64,000 nt of DNA from positions 406,040,171 to 406,104,170 of the forward strand of contig CAKMRJ010001112.1 in the NCBI GenBank assembly GCA_928212115.1, read 5' to 3'. The stretch is from Lactuca virosa (lineage: Eukaryota > Streptophyta > Magnoliopsida > Asterales > Asteraceae). Position numbers and translations under genes: made by a program. Positions 49,905 to 60,315 of this stretch are shown piece by piece (within the stretch, counting starts at the first letter, position 1; every line of letters begins with the position of its first letter). The notes beneath the pieces are model-generated. The model saw nothing but the letters and a program-made list of their open reading frames with translations. It made no database searches and was not told the origin of the DNA.

Positions 49905-51912
49905 GTAGGATGGAGTGTAGGGGGTGTATGGCCACCTAGAGTGTGTGTGCGGCCATGAGTGTGCGGCCGTACACTCATGAAATGAGGTGTCTTCGAAGTG
50001 TTCTCAAGGTCCATACTCACATCCGCGAAGTGTTCAAGGTCTATACTCAATTGTAGTGCAAGATAAGGGTCCTAGAGGTGGGTTTATGGTCCTAGAATGA
50101 GTGTATGGTCGCACACAAGAGTGTGTGGTCGCACACTTGGGTGTGCTGCCGCACACTTGGAGTGTGCTGCCGTACAAGGGTGTGTGCGGCCGTACACAGG
50201 TGTGTGCGGTCGTACACTCCTCAAAGTGATGTCCAAAATGTCCATTCCAAGGTGCAACAAGGCTAGGGGCATGTCTACATCGATTATGGAAGTTAAACTC
50301 TCACTTTGGAGGGTGTTTTAAGGGTGTGCGGCCACCCTAAGGGGGTGTGCGGCCGCACTCACTTCCAAGCACGAAGAACATGACGTTTTTGCACACTTAG
50401 AGCTTGGATAGAGTGGTCTTTCATGGATTGCAAGATAGAGAATGAAGTACTCACGTTCTTGAAGCTTTGGAAGGTTCAAAGTTGGAGAAACTTAAGAGGA
50501 AATGATGTTGTGTGTTGCCAAGGTGCTAAAGGAATGAAAGGAAGGGGGCTACCCTTTATATAGGGGTAAGGGTGCTGCCCAAAAGTGAGTGTGCTGCCAA
50601 GGGAGTGGGTGTGCGGCCGCACACCCATGTGTACGGCCGTACACTCCTCCAAGAGGTGTGTATGGCCCGATTTTCTCACTATTCAACATTCTGACTCATT
50701 CCTAAACTCAACCTTGGTTATATACAAGCTTAGAACACTTAAATGAACCCTTAAATAGCACCAGAAATCAACAAAACAAGTTGAATATTGACTGAATTGA
50801 CTACGTGTACAAGATTGAAGTTTCCGGGTTGTCACAACTCTGGAGTTAGCACCTACTGTTAAGTAAACCTTGGTGACTATGGAGTTAGCGCCTACTGTTA
50901 AGTAAACCTTGGTGACTATGGAGTTAGCGCCTATTGTATAAACCTTGGTGACTATGGAGTTAGCGCCTACTGTTAAGTAAACCTTGGTGACTATGGAGTT
51001 AGCGCCTATGGTATAAACCTTGGTGACTATGGAGTTAGTGCCTACTGTTAAGTAAACCTTGGTGACTATGAAGTTAGCGCCTACTGTTAAGTAAACCTTG
51101 GTGACTATGGAGTTAGCGCCTATTGTATAAACCTTGGTGACTATGGAGTTATCGCCTACTATTAAGTAAACCTTGGTGACTATGGAGTTAGCGCCTACTG
51201 TTAAGTAAACCATGGTGACTATGGAGTTAGCGCCTACTGTATAAACCTTGGTGATTATGGAGTTAGCGACTACTGTTAAGTGAACCTTGGTGACTATGGA
51301 GTTAGCGCCTGATAGCTATGGATTTAGTACCTGAGAGATAAATGTTGGTAACTATGGACTTAGTACCTGATAGATAAACTTTGGCAACAATGGACTTCGT
51401 GCCAATTCCTTAGATAAATCCTTAGGAATGAATGGATGAAGGATAGTTGATTCTTAGGGTAAACCCTTAAGAAATAAAGGAGATATGGGGATGGGTGTTT
51501 GGGTGTTTGGGTTGATTGTTTGATGATTGAATATAATAAATGTATTATTGTGGGTTGAAAACCCTATATGCTCACCAGGCTCCCAAGCCTGACCCACTCA
51601 GTTTTCTTTGTATCACAGGTATCGATGCGAAGACCCATTTCACTGAGAGATTAAAAGAGATGTAAATCACTAGTGTAAATGAATGTATGATATGTTTATG
51701 CTTATGTGTCTGTATCGGAACATGACATCCCGAGGTTTTATTATTAAATAAAAATACATTCTCTTTGAGAAATGTTTTGATAAGTTATTATCATATCTTG
51801 TTTTGTGAACAAATTCCGCAACCGTTTTCTTTAAACGATCACTCTGATTTATAAAACAAAGCATAAACAAATCGGTCTTTTCTGGCCGTGAATTTGGGGA
51901 TGTCACACATTT

Positions 51913-52492
51913 TCCCTTTTATTATAAATGAGTTGAAAAATATGAACTGGAAATCAATGAGATAGTATATGTCAAAGACAATTACATGTTTGGATGAATA
52001 AAGGGGTTCTTCAACTTGGCAAAATCATTCAACAAATGCAAATCGAAGTACAAATAACTGTAATAAAAACATTAAGTACGTTTTGATGGTTAGTTCTTCT
52101 CGTATGGATGTGAAGTCGACGAACATGTATGACATCAACATCAAATGCTAAAGTTGATGTTGATCATCTTAATCAGACTAATGACAACTCTTGTCAAACT
52201 TTTTCTAATGATTTCGGGGAGGACATGTATAGGGTTTCTTTAGATGATGAGGATGGTGAATACAAACATTTATCAATGAACAAAACTATATTTTATCTTT
52301 TTTGAATATCCTAGTAGGTCAAGAAATGGATTTACATGAGACATCTAATGAGTATCAGTGAATCGTTTCTAATGATAACGTTGATACGAGGAGAAGAGAA
52401 CAATGAGTAAAATGTAAAAACTGGAGCCTGATGCACTATACACAAATGTTTTCTTTAGTAAAATAAAATGAAACATTGCTTTTGGGAAATTA
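51913..52492. other. Old flanking sequence, no gene recognised
   Basis: This is the target region of element F. 52138-52305 (plus) stays open for about 55 codons with a coding-like, acidic composition (VDVDHLNQTNDNS, DDEDGEYKHL), but lacks a start and matches nothing I recognise. It may be an exon relic. Confidence 0.3.
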
Positions 52493-52739
52493 GGGAAAAT
52501 GACTCATGAAGGTAACCAACTGTTGATTTTGTTCACATTTGGTCATTTTTTTGTATGCAATATACCATCGAACTTGTTTTTTTTGTTCACCATAACCCTT
52601 TTAACCGACGATCACTTGTGATAGCCGGTTAAAAGGGTTATGGTAAACACAAACAAGTCCAATGGTAAATTGCATACAAAAAAAAATTGACCAAATATAA
52701 ACAAAATCAACAGTTGATTACCCTCATGAGTTATTTTCC
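52493..52739. mobile_element. Fold-back MITE, complete copy
   Basis: A near-perfect inverted repeat of about 247 bp. The left arm GGGAAAATGACTCATGAAGG pairs with the right end CCCTCATGAGTTATTTTCC, and the match runs inwards to the CCTTTTAACCG / CGGTTAAAAGG pair around a loop with GATCACTTGTGATAGC. No coding capacity. The TSD is unclear (TTA or TA). Confidence 0.85.
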
Positions 52740-53750
52740 TGTATTTTTGTGGTATACATACTTTCTTTAATGTGAAAATACCAACCATTACTATATATTT
52801 GTTCCTAAATTCAGGGAGCCCTTAAAATCGAAGGCCACACACCCTCATGGGCCGGATTTGTTCAACACAATAAAATGTAACAAAGATATAGAATTGGAAA
52901 GAACATACATGATAAATATGAATCTCTTTTGCATCGTGTCCTGTGTTGCTTCAATTCGACAAAGTCTAAAATGGTATATCGAAATATGGTGGGTACCACA
53001 TTTTGAATTTCCTCTAAATAAGGAACCACTTAAACTTAAACGGGTGAGTATCCATCCCCCATCAGATATTGGGTCCGAAACAATCCGTTTTGGGTGCTTT
53101 GTTCATTTTTATAAAGTGCAAAAAATAGATTATTTTCTGTAACCTCAATTAACAAATGGTTGTTTTTATGAATCCCATCTTTATAATTATATTTGAACAC
53201 ATAGTCAAGGGTTCCTACGTAAGACATCTTTATTCCTTTTTTGTACGTGTCCTTGATAATGAAATGCAAGATTCACCTAAAACTGATATTTGATAGCGAA
53301 GAACAGGATAAGGAGTAAAGCCTGTCCAAATCAATATAAGCGTCATCCATTATTTTCCAGAAAATAGACAGTCTTAAGTTATTTTCCAGATGTCTAAAAT
53401 ATAGACAAAGTACTATGCTGTATCCTCTAAAATAACCAAGGGGCCCTTTTTTAGATGATTTTTTTTTTCTTTTAATCTAAAGTCGCCCATTTGCTTAATA
53501 ATATTGTATTTCGTATTGCGTTGATTTTATTATTAAAAATATTCTGGTTTATAACTGTTTAGAAACATTCGATTTGATCATATAATAAAATATTGGTCGT
53601 TAACTTTGTTTATTTAAGATACACGTTTTCATTTACTTTACCCAAAATAAATATATTATGTGCGTACTCATGTCCTCTTATTTTATTGAGAGCTTAAAAT
53701 ATTCCTCACCATGTTCCCTACAATTTAAGAATTCAGACATTTTTTTTTGG
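52740..53750. other. AT-rich spacer, no supported gene
   Basis: One stretch after a TTCAG acceptor-like site at 52815 reads GALKIEGHTPSWAGFVQHNK for about 20 codons before a stop. The overlapping frame 52858-53142 is 94 codons with no recognisable motif. At most a gene fragment. Confidence 0.3.
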
Positions 53751-55033
53751 GATATATACACTAAAGTCTCAATATTTTCATCGATTTGACAAGAAAGTCC
53801 TAAACTTTATTTTTTTGACAGTAAAGTCCAAATTACCGGCAATTTTTGACACTTTTACCCTTTTTTCCCGGTTAGCCGGTAATTAGGATTTTTTTTGTCA
53901 AAAAAAATAAAGTTTAGGACTTTCTTGTCAAATCGTCAATTAGGACTTTACTGTCAAAAAAATAAACTTTAGGACTTTTTTGTCAAATCGATAAAAATAT
54001 TGGGACTTTAGTGTATATATCATTTTTTTGTTAGAAATTTGATAGTATGATACTCTTTAAGCATAAGAGTTATTGAAACATTCTCTAGTCAGTTAGATCC
54101 TATTGAAATCTTTAACGTTTGCTTCTTGTTAAATCGTTTTTTTAATCTCAACAAACCAACATTTAAAAAAAGTAGATAATCAAGAAAGAAAGAAAGAACC
54201 AGGGTTGTGTTGGCTTTTTGCAGTCCAAAAAATGGAGAAATAAGAAACCGAAAAAAACTAAATTGCCCTTATATCCCTTCTCCACATTCACACCCTTTTG
54301 ACTAGGTATGTTTTGTTTGTGTTTGTATAATTTGTCCAAACTTTTTAGTTCAAGATTTGGCGGCGAAGTAACAAGAAAGTTTTACATGTCTTTTCACCCT
54401 TGTAAAAGTTTTTCTTGCTTCGTCGCCAAATCTTGAACTAAAAAGTGGGAACAGATTATACAAACATAAACAACATGCCTAGCCAAAAAGGTGTGAATGT
54501 TGAGAAGGGAAAGAAGGACAATTTCGTTTTTTTTTTCGGTTTCTTATTTCTCTATTTTTGGGACTGTAAAAAGCCAACACAACCCTGGTTCTTTCTTTCT
54601 TTCTTGATTATCTCCATATTTTTCAATGTCGGTTTGTTGAGATTAAAAGAACGATTTAACAAGAAGCAAACGTTAAAGATTTCAATTGGATCTAGCTGAC
54701 TAGAGAATGTTTCAATAACTCTTTTGCTTAAAGAGTATCATACCATTAAATTTCTAACAAAAAAAATGATATATACACTAAAGTCCCAATATTTTCAACG
54801 ATTTGACAAGAAAGTCATAAACTTTATTTTTTTGACAGTAAAGTCCTAATTGACGATTTGACAAGAAAACACTAAACTTTATTTTTTTGACAAAAAAATC
54901 CTAATTGCCGGCTAACCGGGAAAAAAAAGTAAAAGTGTCAAAAATTGCCGGTAATTTGGACTTTACTGTCAAAAAAATAAAGTTTATGACTTTCTTGTCA
55001 AATCGATGAAAATATTGGAACTTTAGTATATAT
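53751..55033. repeat. Giant inverted repeat of about 1.28 kb with a smaller palindrome at each end
   Basis: Arms of about 635 bp pair around a 15-base spacer centred near 54393 (TTTTACA at 54379-54385, TGTAAAA at 54401-54407). Landmarks pair symmetrically: CCAGGGTTGTGTTGGCTTTT (near 54201) with AAAAGCCAACACAACCCTGG (near 54569); TTCAAGATTTGGCGGCGAAG with CTTCGTCGCCAAATCTTGAA; GTTTGCTTCTTGTTAAATCG with CGATTTAACAAGAAGCAAAC. Each end (53751-54021 and 54768-55033) is itself a palindrome with core CCGGTTAGCCGG. The arms look more than 90 percent identical by eye. No gene is recognised; the frame at 54445-54699 is chance. Confidence 0.93.
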
Positions 55034-55045
55034 ATATTATATATA

Positions 55046-55077
<32 letters not shown>

Positions 55078-55339
55078 TTTACTTTTTCTTGTTCCTTACA
55101 ATTTTATACAAGAGGTGTTTGGACTTATTCCCTTTAGATTTTAAAAGTTATGGTTATTTAATCAAAAGTAATCACCAGTCGACTACTTTTATATTATCCT
55201 GATAATTTATTTGTTTATCATTTCTAATAATTTTGAAGCTTTAAATTCTAACCGGTCAATTATAATTAGCTTTTATCAAATATTTAATATTAATTATTAA
55301 ACTTTATAAGAACGAACCCTTTGGTTATACATTTAATGA
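55034..55339. other. AT-rich spacer
   Basis: Begins with interrupted TA arrays (55022-55080), then AT-rich sequence without open frames or recognised repeats. Confidence 0.5.
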
Positions 55340-55724
55340 TTTGTACTATGATCGTAAACGAACACAAACGAGACTTGTTTATGTTTGTTTGTTTAAGTTT
55401 ACCCGAACGAACAAACGAATACGAACTATAAACAAACTTATTTTCTTGTTTGTGTTTGTTTGTTTAAAAATTACATTATTTGTGTTTGTTTATTAAGATG
55501 TTAAACAAATATAAACAAACATAAACAAACATAAATATTCAAACGTGTAATCATACATAATTAAAAGAGTTATATGTAAATCCTAGAATACAAAACATCC
55601 ATAATCAAGAAATACCTCTTATATAAAGACGAAATATGATCTTAATCCAAATATATTCCCGAACAAAAGTAAATAAACATTTACAAACATAAACGAATGT
55701 TCACGAACATAATTGAAGTAACAC

Positions 55725-56986
55725 ACTATAAGAATCCAACCCTATGCCAACGAATTTTACGACCCCTATGTCGACAACAAGTCATCGGAAAAAGGTCGTC
55801 GGAATAGCCTCGACGGTAAAAGTGGAAATAGTCGTCGGGATAGGTATACCCTATACCGACGACAAGTCGTTTGTACAGGGTCCGTCGGAACAAATTTTCG
55901 AGAAAAAAAAATAATGTTTTATTATTTACTTTTACCGACAACATGTCGTCGGGATAGGTGAAAAAACCCGAGAAGCTTACCTGGTGGTCGTACTATGGTA
56001 GCCGAATCTAGTGGTTGCCTGAATCTGTTGTGGAGCTCGGTCGTCCTCCCGTGGTTGCTGGTAGTCACCGGAAAAACAAATCAACATCTATAATTAAGTT
56101 AATCAAAGACAAAAGTGAAACAAAAGCTATAAACATTACCTGGTGGGTCCCAGAATCTGATGTGGAGGTCAACGGTCCTCCGTGGTGGCTGGTAACCGGT
56201 GGTCCTCCGGTGACAACAAAATCAACAAAAATCAAACAAAAAGTTGTGAGAAACCACAAATTGATACACAATAAACTGTAAAATGAAAATGGGGAAGCAA
56301 ACCGGGCTCGAAGACGGCTACTGCGATGGCAAAAAAACTAGAAATTGAAACACAAACCACTCAAAATCGCACCCAAAATCGAGTGAAATTAGCAAAAGAA
56401 TAAAGGAGAAAGAAATACCAGCGATCGGCAGTGAAAGGTCGCTCAAACGGAGGTGAAACATCGAAAGACAGGTCGCCGGTCGAGATTGTTTTTCTTTATA
56501 TCCTCTGCGTTGTGAATGAAGGTTACAGTATCCTGAAGAAGATGAAACCATGTCCCGACGACAAGTCGTCGAGATAGCCTTGTCATAGTGTCACACAGAT
56601 CGAGCCACCTCTATACCGACGACAAGTCGTTGGAAAATTTGTTACACGGATCGACCCACTTCTATACCGAGACATGTCGTCAGCATAGAGGACCATAAAA
56701 TGACATTGTTTTCTCTTTTTCCTGCAAGGTAATAAAGCAAAGAGAAATGATTTTTTTTCAACACCTATACCGACGACAAGTTGTCGGTATACATTTTCAG
56801 AAACCCGAGAATTATTTTTCATTTTGCACCTTACCTAAGCAGACGACAAGTCGTCTGGAAAGATTTTGAAGTCAACATAATTGGTCAACTCAATGTCGAA
56901 GATAAGTCGTTTGGATAGCCTTATTTTTACCGACGACACTTATCGTCGGTATAGGTCTCGTCGGCACAGACTAAATTCTTGTACTG
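55725..56986. mobile_element. Non-autonomous CACTA (En/Spm-like) element
   Basis: Termini CACTATAAGAA (55725) and TTCTTGTACTG (ending 56986; reverse complement CAGTACAAGAA) fit CACTA ends with one or two changes. Flanks ACA and ACG are a possible 3-bp TSD. Subterminal regions (55745-55960, 56550-56965) carry about a dozen copies of the palindromic motif ACCGACGACAAGTCGTCGGT, as expected of transposase-binding arrays in this superfamily. At 1262 bp it has no transposase. Confidence 0.85.
55975..56551 (-). other. Possible gene fragment inside the CACTA element
   Basis: On the minus strand an ATG at 56551 opens 45 codons (MVSSSSGYCNLHSQ...) ending at CTG followed by GTATTTCT. Further on, two related segments containing CCGGTGAC[A/T]AC and GGGACCCACCAG or CGACCACCAG each end at a GTAA donor-like site (56140 and 55980). 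The arrangement resembles small exons, two of them duplicated, perhaps from a captured host gene. No family is recognised. Confidence 0.25.
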
Positions 56987-57358
56987 ACGGGAGCATTGTT
57001 CATATTAGTTTGTTTAACTAAACAAACAAAAAATTATGTTTATGTTTGTTTGTTTATATAATAAACGAACATAAACAAATGTTTTGTCAAACGATTCACT
57101 ATCGGTTCATCAAACATTAGGTTAATCTGCAACCCTAATCTACAGGCTCATATTAAGGTGGTCTTACGAGACGTTTGTTTTGATACTGTTACATAATTAT
57201 TTTTTAAAGTTTGGATAAAATAAAATAAAATAAAATATATACTAAATTAAATAGCAGGTTTTCGTTAGTTTTAGCTGTTTGATTTTAATTTATTTGAAAT
57301 GTTTAAAACTTATATAAAAGTGTTTGTATAATAGTATTTGGAAACCTTTTAATTATTG

Positions 57359-57360
<2 letters not shown>

Positions 57361-57412
<52 letters not shown>
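57361..57412. repeat. TA microsatellite
   Basis: About 26 uninterrupted TA units directly before the fold-back element. TA arrays are the commonest simple repeat in this window. Confidence 0.95.
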
Positions 57413-57413
<1 letters not shown>

Positions 57414-57417
57414 CTAG

Positions 57418-57830
57418 TAGGTTATTCTATTCTAACTAATTATTGTACGGACATATGGACAATGCTATTATTTGAGAATGATAAAGAAAAATATGTTGTT
57501 GTTTGATAATAAATACGTTCAATCTTACATAACTATTGTCATTAACACACATTCTCACTAATTAAATCGTCTAAGGGGTTATTATACACTTCTTTATATT
57601 CTCATTTCTGTAGAATGTTTTATGGGTCGTCTTCTGTCAGAATGAAAATGAGTGAAAAAACGATGTGTGAGAACAAAATAATAATATAATTAACGATAAT
57701 GCATGAAAATGACGATATTTTTGTAAGGTTGAACGTATTCGCATTGTTAAACAACTTATTCTCTTAGTAATTCTCATAGAATAATATTGTCCATACATCC
57801 GTACAATAATTAGTTAGAATACTTGAACCT

Positions 57831-57832
<2 letters not shown>
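57418..57832. mobile_element. Fold-back MITE-like element, about 415 bp
   Basis: Left arm GTAGGTTATTCTATTCTAAC then TAATTATTGTACGGA pairs with the right arm GTACAATAATTAGTTAGAAT ending TTGAACCTAAC. Pairing continues inwards (AATACGTTCAATCTTAC with GTAAGGTTGAACGTATT), giving arms of about 130 bp around an unpaired centre. Insertion was into or beside simple repeats: TA on the left, CT and TA on the right. No coding sequence. Confidence 0.8.
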
Positions 57833-57864
<32 letters not shown>

Positions 57865-58060
57865 ATATATATATATATATATATGATTATATATCTATCT
57901 ATATATATATATATATATATAATATATATATATATATTATATATATATAGAGGAGAGAGAGAGAGAGATAGAGATGAGGATGAGACGAGAGAGAGAGGAG
58001 GAGAGAGAGAAGAGAGAGCAGAGAGAGAGAGAGGCGAAGAAGGAGCGACGAATAAGCGAG
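57833..58060. repeat. CT, TA and GA simple-repeat cluster
   Basis: A CT run (57831-57860), TA-rich sequence (57864-57950) and a GA-rich run (57952-58040). CT and GA tracts on either side of a TA core could form a hairpin. Frames here on both strands are low-complexity artefacts. Confidence 0.9.
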
Positions 58061-58994
58061 GGTTCAATGAGAAAAAACAGGTGAGAGGAGGGGAAACCAT
58101 TCTCAGCAATCATTTAATGCTGCTTAAAAAGCGCGGTGGCAAACTTGTAAAATAATCCAATACATTAATGAGCGGTGGCAAATTTGTAAATAATCCAAAA
58201 TCATTAAACCGTCAGGGCACTTCAGTAATTTCATCACACATCAAATCTAGACAGAAAACCATCATTTCCCTCTTCGATACTCCATAACACGAAAACCATT
58301 TGCAGAAGGATTCAATAACATAAAGGATTCTCAACATCGAGAAGAAGAAAACGAAGAAAAATGTTTTCTGACGAAAGCATAAACGAAACCATTTCCTCAC
58401 TCTTGACTATGAAAGGTAACCATTGGCGTTTTTTTCTTCGATTTTTAACGATTTCTAATCATTTCTAAAATTATCACTTGATTACTTGAAATTTTTCGTA
58501 ATCGCCGTTCATTATTAGTTGATTTAGAACTAAAAATTTTGATTCACACTGTCATCTTCAAACTAGGTGGTTTACTTCAAATGTTGTGATAATCGTTCAT
58601 TCTCGTAACCCTCCTTCGTTATTACTTGATTTACTTGAAATTTTTGTAAGAATCATCCATTATTAGTTGATATATAAATGATTTTACATCTTCTCTTCAT
58701 TTTTTATACTTATTCACAACTTTTCTGTCAAAACATAAATGTTACTTCATATTTCGCTTATGTTTTCCTAATATTAACTACTTACCCTTACAGAAACAAC
58801 ACCAACAGTGAAGAATACATATAAACGAAAAACAAAAACAAATCAAAAGGTAATAAATAAAATAGTATTCCATTTAGATCTGATTAACTTTATTCATAAG
58901 TGAATGCCAACAATTAGATGAGATTTTACTTAAAAATACAACAGGAAATGAAGATACTGAAGATAATTTTGTTTACTTCTGAACACAAACAAAA

Positions 58995-59540
58995 CTAAAT
59001 TATATATGTTATATTCACATATGAATAAAATATAATTTGTTGTTATATATACATTATTCAAATATGAATACAACAAAAATGACTTATATATGTTCTATTC
59101 ACGTACGAATATAACATACATATGAACAAAAAATATGAATATATATGTTTTATTCAAATATTCATTTGTGAATATGTATGTTATATTCACATATGAATAG
59201 AACATAATTTGTTGGCATATATACATTATTCAAATGTGAATACAACAAAAATGACTTATATATGTTCTATTCACATATGAATATAACATAGATATTTATA
59301 TGTGAATAAAAAATATGAATATATATGTTTTATTCAAATATTCATTTGTGAATATGTATCTTATATTCACATATCAATAGAACATAATTTGTTGTCATAT
59401 ATACATTATTCAAATATGAATACAACAAAAATGACTTATATATGTTCTATTCACATATGAATATAACATACATATTCATATGTGAATAAAAAATATGAAT
59501 ATATATGTTTTATTCAAATATTCATTTGTGAATATCAAAC
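58995..59540. repeat. Intronic tandem repeat, about 175-bp unit, three copies
   Basis: ACATTATTCAAATATGAATA (or a close variant) recurs at 59051, 59223 and 59403. Each unit has several near-palindromes such as TATTCACATATGAATA and AATATTCATTTGTGAATA, so each can fold. It lies in the intron before 59572. Confidence 0.9.
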
Positions 59541-59714
59541 TCATTTATCTTCTACTCACTATTGAATGAAGGTAAGAAGACTAACATTTCCGATAAAGAT
59601 TCACCAACAATGAGAGAAACACGATCAATGCAGAAAAATCAAAAAGGTATAAAATACATATCATATCTTTTATATCCCTGCTATAATTTATAAATAACTT
59701 GTATATCCCACCTA

Positions 59715-60315
59715 TAATTTTCTTCTATTAACATATAAATAATTCAATCTGGATATGTTTTATATTAAAAAAAACTATTGAATTCCTGTATTCATATATG
59801 AATAAATATATGACTTGGCTTTGTTTGTATTCAAAAGCTAATCATATGTGAATGGAAACAAGTATTTGTACCTTTATGTTATTTTGTTTTGGAACATTTT
59901 TCTTTTGAAATTGGTGATTGATCTTTAGTATCTTCACATATAAAGATAACACACACACACATTATATATATATATATATAATATATATATATTTCACATG
60001 TGAATATATAAATATGGATACATCTGTTATATTCATTTATGAATAACTTATATATCCAAACTATAATTTTCTTCTATTAACATATAAATACTTCAATCAC
60101 AATCTGGATATGTTTTATAATAAAAAAAACTATTGAATTCATGTATTCATATAATAATAAATGTATATGGCTTAGCTTTGTTTGTATACAAAAACTAATC
60201 ATATGTGAATGGAAACAATTATTCATACCTTTATGTTTTTTTGTTTTGGAACATTTTCTTTTGAAATTGGTGAGTGGATCTTCAGTATCTTCCCACACAC
60301 ACACACACACACACC
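59715..60315. repeat. Intronic duplication, about 349-bp spacing
   Basis: TAATTTTCTTCTATTAACAT at about 59717 and 60066 starts two collinear copies that both run through CTTTTGAAATTGGTGA to a CACACA run (59950 and 60293). A decayed copy of the preceding small exon (GTAAGAAGA..TTTCTGATA) follows at 60443, with a stop, so the duplication took in exon and intron together. Confidence 0.88.

Larger units (their letters stand above)
33425..50836 (-). mobile_element. Ty3/gypsy chromodomain element G (chromovirus), with copia E in its 5' LTR
   Basis: Minus-strand element. LTRs at 33425-35808 (its 3' LTR) and 40967-50836 (its 5' LTR, split) start TGTGACAACCCGG and end GGGGTG[T]GACA on the element strand. 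TSD ACTAT (33420-33424) and ACTCT (50837-50841). A perfect 13-nt tRNA-Met PBS lies at 40951-40963. The polypurine tract CTCTAACGGGGGGATGA is at 35809-35825. The pol order PR-RT-RNase H-integrase-chromodomain identifies a chromovirus, perhaps Tekay-like. The LTRs differ at roughly 25 positions plus a few indels by eye (about 1 percent), so insertion is fairly recent, yet the coding region is disabled. Confidence 0.95.
40967..50836 (-). repeat. 5' LTR of gypsy G, split by copia E
   Basis: Pieces 40967-42409 and 49905-50836 match the other LTR, about 1 percent different, with one 16-bp deletion near 49968. A TATATAAA box lies at 50555-50562 on the element strand. The GTGTGCGGCC motif cluster is at 49945-50355 and 50585-50645. 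Confidence 0.93.
27810..51907 (+). mobile_element. Non-autonomous LTR retrotransposon F (LARD-like), with nested G and E
   Basis: Perfect TSD CATTT at 27805-27809 and 51908-51912. LTRs of about 2.58 kb start TGTAACGCCCGTAGATCCGG and end GGGGATGTCACA. A PBS at 30391-30402 (TGGTATCAGAGC) and a polypurine tract AAGGGGGAGATAAT (31913-31926) bound a 1.54-kb internal region without any domain. The older relatives flanking it have gypsy-type pol remnants, so F is probably a gypsy derivative mobilised in trans. Its 3' LTR contains gypsy G. Confidence 0.93.
31927..51907 (+). repeat. 3' LTR of element F, split by gypsy G
   Basis: Pieces 31927-33424 and 50837-51907 together match the 5' LTR. TATAAATAG at 32788-32796. 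The break lies in the minisatellite unit at ACTAT. The right piece resumes ACTCTGGAGTTAGC. It ends GGGGATGTCACA at 51907. The minus frame at 50683-51213 is a translation of the minisatellite. Confidence 0.93.
55340..57120. repeat. AAACGAACATAAACAAAC-rich repeat element interrupted by a CACTA element
   Basis: Clusters of AAACGAACA and TGTTTGTTTGTTTA motifs in both orientations flank the CACTA element at 55345-55720 and 56998-57115. Such short subterminal motifs in both orientations suggest a DNA transposon (hAT-like is a guess). Ends and TSD could not be fixed. No transposase. Confidence 0.4.

Noticed and set aside
50683..51213. 176-codon minus-strand open frame with repeated GANSIVTKVY units
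   Set aside because: It is a translation of the 35-40-bp LTR minisatellite; the open frame follows from the repeat and there is no domain.
54445..54699. 84-codon open frame in the right arm of the giant palindrome
   Set aside because: Not kept open in the mirror arm, low complexity, no motif.
57810..58155. Opposed open frames of 99 and 110 codons rich in Ser/Leu/Tyr/Ile or Arg/Glu
   Set aside because: Low-complexity translations of CT, TA and GA repeats.
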